Source of the DNA: Prorocentrum cordatum
Lineage: Eukaryota > Sar > Dinophyceae > Prorocentrales > Prorocentraceae
Direction: 5' to 3'
Assembly (NCBI GenBank): GCA_963575745.1
Contig: CAUYUJ010019860.1
Coordinates: 340,179 to 404,178, forward strand
Length of the DNA stretch: 64,000 nt
Within the stretch, counting starts at the first letter, position 1. Each line of letters opens with the position of its first letter. The notes under the pieces are model-generated. The model had not been told where the DNA came from. It searched no databases and saw only the letters and a list, made by a program, of their open reading frames with translations. Of this stretch, positions 49,274 through 56,675 are shown in pieces. The translations under genes were made by a program, and so were the position numbers.

Positions 49274-51901
49274 TCACGGGCTCGCAGGCCCTGGAACGGC
49301 GACCCGACGCAGGGCCTTCCGCTCCTTGGCTCTCTCACGCTGTCCGCGGCGCAGCCGCAGACGGTGTGCCTCCTCATCCTCTTGCTCAGCAGTAGGCACC
49401 ATGCTGAACAGTCCGTGGCGGAGGAACTGCGATAGCACCTCGTTAGGCTGCACGGCCTTTGTCAGCACGTCCGCTAGCATGCGGCTATTAGGCAACCACT
49501 TGAACTTGATGGCCTCCTGCTCTATCAAATCCTTGGCCACCAACAAGTCAATGAGGGTCTGCCGAGACACCGGCATCGAGCCGATCTTGGACGTGTGATC
49601 GTAGAGCGACTTCGCATCCGTCACGAGCGCCCCTGGAACCTTCAGCGCCAGCCTCCAGTCCCCTTGCAAGGGCGGCTCCCCGTACAAGATTGCCTCAATC
49701 AGCAGCCCGAGGTAAAGCTGCCGATCCAAAGCCACGGACATAGCCGCAGACTCTGCGGCCATCGTAGATCCAACAACTCGTGCAATGGTACTGCTCTGAA
49801 ACTCCACTAGACAGCATAGAGTCAGCTCCTTCAACACTCGGGTATCCGTAATCATACTCATGAACCCCATCTGGCTCTTACAGCCGGGTTCCTTCGCAAA
49901 CGAAGCGTCCATAAGCGCGAGCACCTGCAAGTGCTCGGTGTCCACACGGCGGATCCGGAGAGTCGCAAGACCTCTCTTGTCGTAGTCCTGAAGCCGGTCG
50001 ATGATGTCATTGAGCACTCGCAGGTGCAGTAACCTCCGACCTTTCGGATCCTTCTGTGCGAGCGCCGAGACACTATACGCGAGCTGTGGCACCACGCGTG
50101 CGACAGGCCACCGCACCTTCTGGAGCAAGCTCCGGAAGTCGTGGTGCTCCTCGGGAGTCATCTCCCGCTCCTCGTCGTCAACCCTTGCAAGGGGGTGCTT
50201 CGTCAGCTTGCCGATGTACTCGCGCACGCTGATCTCGATGTGATCGGGGTGGCGCCACCACTCCTCACCGAGATAGGCGACTGCCTCCTTGTCGTTGCCC
50301 TCCTTCCAGTGCTTGATGTTGAAACGACTGTTGATGTTCGCCTTCGCCCCCTGGTACTGGGGATCGTGCGGGTCTCCAAACAGCATGCCGTCATCGACGT
50401 GCAAGGTCAACATAGCAATCAACTTATCGTTCATCCGATAAACGAAGACAGCTCGAGAACAGCGCAGCTCCACGACGCCGACCTCGTCCGTCAGCACCTG
50501 GCGGGCCCGGAGATACCACAACCGAGGCGCCTCCGTCAAACCGTGCGCCCCTTTCAGCAAGCGAAGCAACGCATAAGGTCGCACGGCTGGCCATCCAGCA
50601 CCGTCGACGGCTGGAAGCCCGTCCTTAGGAGCCCTCACATACAGCTCCCGTTCCAGCTTCAGCCTGGACAGGAACGCAGTCGCTACGTCGAAGCACTCGA
50701 ATGTCCAATCCATCGCCATTGTGATAGACGCACACACCAGCACAGCCAAAGGGGAAGTGGTAGGCGAATCCGTCCTGAATAGACCAAGCTGCGGGTCGAG
50801 ATGGCCAGGGATGATCAAGCGCGACTTCGCTTCCAACTCCAGCCCTCGCCCCCGGTTCGCGCGAACCGAGCGCATGGGCACCGAGATGATCTTGTCCTTT
50901 GGGACGCTCTTCTCCTCCTCCTCGGTGACCAGCTCGACCGTGTTGTTGGCGATCCATTGCCGCCACTCGGCGGCATCGGCCTCGTCGAACTTAGCCTTCT
51001 CGTGCTGGTTGAAGTGACGTGGGTCTAACTCCTTCGCGTTCTGCTTCATCACGAGTGCGAACACGTCGTGCTCGTACCGGGCCTCCTGCAGCCTTGCGTC
51101 ATACACAGATGACACGTTGATCCATTCCTCGTAAGTCATCGGCTGCCGTACGAGACCCTCCGGAGTGTCCAAATAGTACACCCCTTGTGCCTGAGCGTCC
51201 GGCTTGTCGTGGTAGAAAAGCGTGAGACCAACCCAGCTGTCCTCCGTGCGCTCGTTGGTACGGCTCGCGCCGTCGTCCTTGTAGGCACACTGGCCCGTGG
51301 CAGAGAGCATCACCGACAGGCGATTGCACTCCCGGTGGCGGTCGTGATCATAGAGTCTCCGCCGTGGCTCTTGATGTACACGTACTCCTCGTACGACCTT
51401 CTGAACGAGCGTGGAGACACCATCCAAGGCATTCTGGTCGAACCACTCCTGGGGTCCCGAGTGCACAACAGCGTTCATGGCCACCACGCGGAGGGCCGGC
51501 AAACCACTCGTAGGAGCAGCCTGCAGACGCGTCTTCTTGATGCAACTCGGCACGTCATCTACCAGGAACTTCCGCTTTCGCTCAAGCTCGAAATCGTCTC
51601 TGGGAATCGGCGGCACCGAGGGGCCGCCAGAGCCCGATGCTCCCGGAGAAGCCTTCGGGTACGTCTCAGAGGATATCCGGCCTGGAGGGGAACGAGAACG
51701 CGCCCTCCTCGGAGGGGGGAGCTGCGGCACCTGCTGCTGCTCAGGCGGCTCCTCCTCCTTAGCCTGTGCCTCAATGGCGCCCAGGGCCCTCAGGTCCACA
51801 CGAGGCTGCCTGGACCCCTCGAGCTCCCTATGTCGGTCACGCTCCTTCTTCAGGAATGTCTTCCTCACCTTCTGAATCTTCACCTTGGGCGTGACGTCCA
51901 C
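49274..51901 (-). CDS. Copia reverse transcriptase and RNase H
   Basis: An 875-codon frame. It is sensible upstream of its first start codon too (AARLTQQRDDRAYRDIVDV), which places the real join to the integrase frame near 51940. RT: VPKDKIISVPMRSVRANRGR, CFDVATAFLSRLKLERELYV (catalytic Asp), LRLLKGAHGLTEAPRLWYLR and LTLHVDDGMLFGDP (HVDD in place of YVDD). RNase H: QVLALMDASFAKEPGCKSQM (Asp), GSTMAAESAAMSVALDRQLY (Glu), GALVTDAKSLYDHTSKIGSM (Asp) and WLPNSRMLADVLTKAVQPNE (Asp). The C-terminus is basic (RLRLRRGQRERAKERKALRR). All catalytic positions are present, so the enzyme may be active if expressed. Confidence 0.93.
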   Translation of the reverse strand: MDVTPKVKIQKVRKTFLKKERDRHRELEGSRQPRVDLRALGAIEAQAKEEEPPEQQQVPQLPPPRRARSRSPPGRISSETYPKASPGASGSGGPSVPPIPRDDFELERKRKFLVDDVPSCIKKTRLQAAPTSGLPALRVVAMNAVVHSGPQEWFDQNALDGVSTLVQKVVRGVRVHQEPRRRLYDHDRHRECNRLSVMLSATGQCAYKDDGASRTNERTEDSWVGLTLFYHDKPDAQAQGVYYLDTPEGLVRQPMTYEEWINVSSVYDARLQEARYEHDVFALVMKQNAKELDPRHFNQHEKAKFDEADAAEWRQWIANNTVELVTEEEEKSVPKDKIISVPMRSVRANRGRGLELEAKSRLIIPGHLDPQLGLFRTDSPTTSPLAVLVCASITMAMDWTFECFDVATAFLSRLKLERELYVRAPKDGLPAVDGAGWPAVRPYALLRLLKGAHGLTEAPRLWYLRARQVLTDEVGVVELRCSRAVFVYRMNDKLIAMLTLHVDDGMLFGDPHDPQYQGAKANINSRFNIKHWKEGNDKEAVAYLGEEWWRHPDHIEISVREYIGKLTKHPLARVDDEEREMTPEEHHDFRSLLQKVRWPVARVVPQLAYSVSALAQKDPKGRRLLHLRVLNDIIDRLQDYDKRGLATLRIRRVDTEHLQVLALMDASFAKEPGCKSQMGFMSMITDTRVLKELTLCCLVEFQSSTIARVVGSTMAAESAAMSVALDRQLYLGLLIEAILYGEPPLQGDWRLALKVPGALVTDAKSLYDHTSKIGSMPVSRQTLIDLLVAKDLIEQEAIKFKWLPNSRMLADVLTKAVQPNEVLSQFLRHGLFSMVPTAEQEDEEAHRLRLRRGQRERAKERKALRRVAVPGPASP

Positions 51902-51936
51902 GATGTCGCGGTAGGCGCGATCATCTCGCTGCTGTG

Positions 51937-54900
51937 TCAGCCGCGCCGCACGTCCGTCTGGATGGACTCCGCAGCTGCGGCCTCCTGGGAGGAGGCGTGC
52001 CGGAGCTGCTCACGAGCAACAAGTAGCACGTGACCACGCCATGATACGTAGTACCGGCTATTGGATTCCTTCGCGATCACAGTCGCAGGACCCCGCCATC
52101 TTTCAAGATCTTGCCGACGACGTCCCTTGAACGGATTCGGTGCCCAGAAATACACCCTCGATCCTGGGCACAGATCGCCGACGACCGTCGGCGCCTGTCG
52201 TAGCGGCGCCCTCCGCACCTTGTCCGTCGCGTCGCGCTCCAGCAACATCATCTTTGCTGCGGTGCGGATTTGAGACGAACGCCAAGCTATGCCCTTGGCG
52301 CCAAGAACCGACATGAGAACCTCATCGTCGTCCCTGTTAGTCACCTCCGTAAAGTTCAAGATCCGCCCGAAGACAGCCTGCTCCGGGGTCAATCCATTGC
52401 GGCTGATCGTCGAGTTCTTCGCATTGATGATGGCAGCCAGGGCCACAGTAGACATCGACTTGCCCTGGACGTGGAACTCGTGCACCACCTTGCCCCAGAT
52501 AGCGCCGAGCAATCCTCCGTGGCGCTCGGCCAGGCCATGCTGCCATGCTGCATGAGCTCCCGTCGTCTTCGTATTAATGCCGAACTGCTCCATCAGCGCG
52601 TTGAAGTAGCCCTCGAACTCGCCGCCCTGGTCGATCACGATGTTCTCTGGCACGCCGTAATGCTTGAACCACTCATTCATGATCTGGCGTGCTACGTGCT
52701 TGGCCGTCCTATTCTTGAGAAGGCAGGCGCAGTGCCATCCCGTACCAGCATCCACCATGCTGAGGACCACCAGCTGCTCCTTGGCCGCGTCCCGTAGGTA
52801 CTTCACGTCGATCACAACCGTCACATTGAAGCCGAATGGTCGCACGTCCGCCGTCCCCTGCACTGGACGGGGCGGCGCCTCCGACTCAGCACAAGTCGGA
52901 CACTGCCAATGCTTCGCGTATGCCAACGCGTTGGGCGTTGCACCGCCGAGACGCAGCATCTTGATGAACGTCGGTCGACTGGGGTGTCCGAGACCGCGAT
53001 GGGCCTTCCGCGCAGCACGTCGCGTACTCCGAGGAATATTCGTCATGATGTCCTGCCGCACCACCTCCGGAAGCTCCATCTCTGACCAGGAGGCTGCAAC
53101 CTCCTCCTCCTCCGCGGGGTGCTGCATGGACTCCTCCTTCACCGTCTTCTGCAATGCCTCTCGAATCTCGGCTCGAATATCCTGCGGTGTTTTCCCCCAT
53201 TCAGGTCTCTCCGAAACGTCTCTGGGAGCCTCTCCATGACCGTGCTCCGCGGGCTCGGGTCCATAACTCCTGGGCTCCTCCGTGGGGTCAGGGAGGTGTG
53301 CTGTAGGAAAACTCGAGTTCTCGAACTGCCAAGCCAAATGATCCGCGGCACCGCTCATCACAGCCGTGCCGAACTCCTCTGCGCAGCTCCCGCGCACGGC
53401 CGTGCAAACCCCAGGGTTCGCCAACACTCTCGTGGTGTCCTTGAGGCAGATCGCGTCCTCGAATGCTGGGTTCGACTTCGTTGCACTCACGGGTGGCTGG
53501 CTCCAGATTGCCGATTGCGCGTGGTCCATTACCATGGCTGCGCGTCCCCTTGCAGCTTGCCACTGCATCACCTCGTCCGTGAACGAGAGCAACATGCGGT
53601 ACTCGGTCCGCTCTCGGCGTTGCCGGCGCACTCGCATAGGCCTTCGCTGGTCGACACTCTGCAGCCGACTCCACGCCGTAGGAGGTGGGGACAAAGCCAC
53701 GAAATCTGGGTCAACTGCAACCAGGTACGCCCGTGCCTCGTTCCTGCCCTGGACCGTCAGGAGGTCGAACTCTGGCGCTGCGATGGGCTGGTGGGCGTCC
53801 CATCCCATGCTCGCTGCCAGGATCGTGAATTGGGAAGCCCATGCGAAGACCTCTACGATCCTCCAGGGCCCCGGTCGCCGCCGGGTCCCCTTTTGTAAGG
53901 GTAGTACACGTTCCTCCTGGTAATGCCTGAGGGCGTCCTGCTCCTGCCGATCAGCCCGAAGCTTTCTGTTCGCCATTTCCTCGGCCATCAGAACCTCTAG
54001 CTCCTTCAGGTTGCTCCAGACGTGCCTGCGAGCACCTTTCGTCATGAAAACCTCGTTGTCCGCGTTCTCCATGAAAACCTCCTCGTCACTCGATGCCGTC
54101 TCCGCGGACTCTGGGTCGCTGGTGTGATAGTGGGATGTACTCAGCTCTGAGTCGCCTGTGTCGTGGCCGTCGTTGCTATCAGAATCGTGCGTGTCCTCCT
54201 CCTCGACGGTCTCAGCGACGCTGCGCTCATCCTTTTCCTCGTGGCTCGCAGTTCCGCTGAACATCTCGTCTGCGAGCTCGTCCTGCTCCTCGGACTGTCC
54301 GACGGGGAAAGCACTCACGACCGGTGCCGGGAAATCCAGCAATGACACGCACGGATGCCCGGACGCAGCCGGGACCAGCGGCTTGGTCACCCCGTTCGCC
54401 GTGAAAGTACCGCTCCTGAAGCTGATTGCTGCGTCCCACTCTGCCATCTCATCAGGACCGATGAGACCTGGCACCTCGGCATCGACCTCGGAGATCACAA
54501 CCTCGCCCTGCGTACCATTGATGCCGACTGTGTAGCACCACGCACGCTCTGACAAGAGCGGCACGCCTGGGCCGAACTTGAAGCACTCGCGCTGGTTGAT
54601 ACTGTGGTACGGCACGCCCATGGCATCCAAGGTCTTCTGCAGCTCGACGTGCCACGGACGTCCACCGACAGCCCGCTTGCAGCCCGTGTCGATCATAGCC
54701 AGCCCCGCGGGCAAGACAACAAGCATGACGGACTGCTCATCTACCACCTTGCGGGGGCACTCCTCTCGGGTAGTGACCACGTGGGCCGCAGATCCCCCCT
54801 TTGCTGCCCAAGGGTCTGCGCCCTTTGCTGCCCAGGGGTCCGCGCCCCTTTTGACGGCGACGTCCTCCCCAGTCGGAGCGGCAGACGTTAGTCCTGGCAC

Positions 54901-55437
54901 AGCTCCGTCTGGGGTGTTCCTGGGAGGTTCCCCTTCATCCGTCTTGGGCTTCTCCAGCGTGTAATGGATCACCGACTTCAACGAACACTTCTTGCACTTC
55001 GCGAAGATCACGGTGCCGTTTGACTGCCACTTCAACTCGCCCACAGGATGAACACACGCAGCCTGCTGCTGCATGAGCTCTGGGTCGAACTTCGCCTTCG
55101 GACCTGGGACCAGCCTCTCGCCGTCGAACTGCGAGTCGTACATGGCGCGGTGCATCTGCTGCTTCTCCAGGTCGCCCTGCGTGGCACCGACACCCATGAC
55201 GTAGCTCCGTCCAGAGGCGGTGACTACGCGCGGGACTCCAGATGCAACTGGAGATGCCGTCGCAGCGGCAGGGGCACCTGAGCTCGCGGCTCCTGGAGGC
55301 GCTGGAAGATGGACACGTCGTCGTATTCCCTCCATGTTCTTCCACGCGCTTCCGACTCCCTGCTGCTCAGGAGATGTAGGCAGGACACGCTCTGGCAGAG
55401 GTGCCTGCTCACGTCGCTTCTGCAGGCCGTCGCACAA
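51937..55437 (-). CDS. Copia protease and integrase polyprotein
   Basis: An open frame of 1166 codons; no ATG marks its start, since the frame continues from the inserted segment upstream (stop TAA at the insertion edge). Protease: AGLAMIDTGCKRAVGGRPWH has the DTG triad. The middle is acidic and disordered (VAETVEEEDTHDSDSNDGHD). Integrase: zinc-binding HRGLGHPSRPTFIKMLRLGG followed by WQCPTCAES; catalytic core VTVVIDVKYLRD and VVLSMVDAGTGWH, PENIVIDQGGEFEGYFNALM, and HAAWQHGLAERHGGLLGAIW (D-D-E). The C-terminal domain CPGSRVYFWAPNPFKGRRRQ ends YYVSWRGHVLLVAREQLRHA. Short repeats ADPWAAKGADPWAAKG lie near the N-terminus. It ends 36 bases before the RT frame, in a different phase. Confidence 0.92.
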   Translation of the reverse strand: MCDGLQKRREQAPLPERVLPTSPEQQGVGSAWKNMEGIRRRVHLPAPPGAASSGAPAAATASPVASGVPRVVTASGRSYVMGVGATQGDLEKQQMHRAMYDSQFDGERLVPGPKAKFDPELMQQQAACVHPVGELKWQSNGTVIFAKCKKCSLKSVIHYTLEKPKTDEGEPPRNTPDGAVPGLTSAAPTGEDVAVKRGADPWAAKGADPWAAKGGSAAHVVTTREECPRKVVDEQSVMLVVLPAGLAMIDTGCKRAVGGRPWHVELQKTLDAMGVPYHSINQRECFKFGPGVPLLSERAWCYTVGINGTQGEVVISEVDAEVPGLIGPDEMAEWDAAISFRSGTFTANGVTKPLVPAASGHPCVSLLDFPAPVVSAFPVGQSEEQDELADEMFSGTASHEEKDERSVAETVEEEDTHDSDSNDGHDTGDSELSTSHYHTSDPESAETASSDEEVFMENADNEVFMTKGARRHVWSNLKELEVLMAEEMANRKLRADRQEQDALRHYQEERVLPLQKGTRRRPGPWRIVEVFAWASQFTILAASMGWDAHQPIAAPEFDLLTVQGRNEARAYLVAVDPDFVALSPPPTAWSRLQSVDQRRPMRVRRQRRERTEYRMLLSFTDEVMQWQAARGRAAMVMDHAQSAIWSQPPVSATKSNPAFEDAICLKDTTRVLANPGVCTAVRGSCAEEFGTAVMSGAADHLAWQFENSSFPTAHLPDPTEEPRSYGPEPAEHGHGEAPRDVSERPEWGKTPQDIRAEIREALQKTVKEESMQHPAEEEEVAASWSEMELPEVVRQDIMTNIPRSTRRAARKAHRGLGHPSRPTFIKMLRLGGATPNALAYAKHWQCPTCAESEAPPRPVQGTADVRPFGFNVTVVIDVKYLRDAAKEQLVVLSMVDAGTGWHCACLLKNRTAKHVARQIMNEWFKHYGVPENIVIDQGGEFEGYFNALMEQFGINTKTTGAHAAWQHGLAERHGGLLGAIWGKVVHEFHVQGKSMSTVALAAIINAKNSTISRNGLTPEQAVFGRILNFTEVTNRDDDEVLMSVLGAKGIAWRSSQIRTAAKMMLLERDATDKVRRAPLRQAPTVVGDLCPGSRVYFWAPNPFKGRRRQDLERWRGPATVIAKESNSRYYVSWRGHVLLVAREQLRHASSQEAAAAESIQTDVRRG

Positions 55438-55594
55438 CCCCCTGGATTAAAAAGTGGAGACCGCAGGGGCCGAGGTAGACGTGGTTTGCCTCCCGTTAGG
55501 CAGCGGGGCCCCGGGACAATGTTGGATTTGTTGCCAATTCCGGAGTTTCCGGTGCCTCCATCATCCCTTTTAATATTATAAAGGCCAAATGGGG

Positions 55595-55865
55595 CTCCGA
55601 CCGGAAAGTGGGATTCTGCCTAGGACTTCCTCAAAAAAAGTTTCCGGTCGCCTTCCAGGGCGACCGGAAATTCTGCCATGCCACCGGAAAGTGGCGATTC
55701 CGCGTGGGACTTCCTCAAAAAAATATTCCGGTCCCTTTTGAGGCCGCCAGACAGTGGCGATTTCGCGTGGGACTTCCTCACACATTACTTTTTGTCGCAT
55801 CTCATGCCACCAGAAAACGACGATTTCGCTTGAGACTTCCTGACATTCGAGTTTCTGGTCTCATG
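55595..55865. repeat. Tandem repeat of about 70-80 bp (ACTTCCTCAAAAAAA unit)
   Basis: Four units with CCGGAAAGTGGCGATTCCGC and TGGGACTTCCTCA, increasingly diverged to the right. Lies inside the 1.2-kb insertion. Confidence 0.8.
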
Positions 55866-56159
55866 TACGCTCACACAGACGCCGCGGACCTATTCCTCTT
55901 CCCACTCTCTCCTCTTATCATCACAGTATTGGATTGTTCCGTGTCGCATGCTCTCCGTGCAAGTCAGATTCCAGTTGCCACAGCCTCGCGCGCGCGGTCC
56001 TATCTGCGCCTGGGCGGATGTCCGCAGGGATGGCCGTTGCATCGTTCGGTTCACAGGTTTGTCTTGGAGTCATCTTGAGGCCATCTTGAGGTCGCGTCGG
56101 GTCGCAGGCCCCCCTGTGGGAGGTTCGATCCCAGGGTCATTTTGGGGCGACGCGGTTGA

Positions 56160-56640
56160 CCCAGGATGTACGGTCCAGAATCGACGATCCAGGATCGATG
56201 ATCGAGGATACACGATCGATGACCCAGGACCGACTGTGGAAGAGCGAACCCATATCGATCGGAAACGAGGCTTTGGGTTCCACGGCCGATCAAAGTTCGA
56301 CAACCACCTAGCGATTGAGGGTCGGAGATCGAGGGTCGAGGATCCAGGGCCGTTCGGACATCGAGGAGCCAGGATCGAGCGGCCACGATCCGTCGAAGTT
56401 CGACGCTGGATGGCCGATCGAAGAGCGACGATCGAGAACCGATGTTCCAGGCTTGATCGAAACTCCAGGCTCCAGAATGCCTGGCCGATCGAACATCCAT
56501 GATCGAGGTTCGATCGAAGCTCGAGGATCGGGGGCCCCAGATACTTCGAGGGTCGAGGATAGAGGTCCGGTCGAACAGCGACCATCGACTTCCCAGGATC
56601 CAGTCGCGGCTCGAAAGCCGAACGACGGACGAATACCAGG
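56160..56640. repeat. GATCGA-rich degenerate minisatellite
   Basis: Repeated GATCGAGG, CGATCCAGGATCGA and TTCGATCGAAG pieces, many of them self-complementary around GATC/CGATCG. A shorter stretch of similar sequence lies at 34735-34800. Confidence 0.8.
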
Positions 56641-56675
56641 ATGCGGTTCTTTCGGTGTAGCTCCGATCTCAACTT

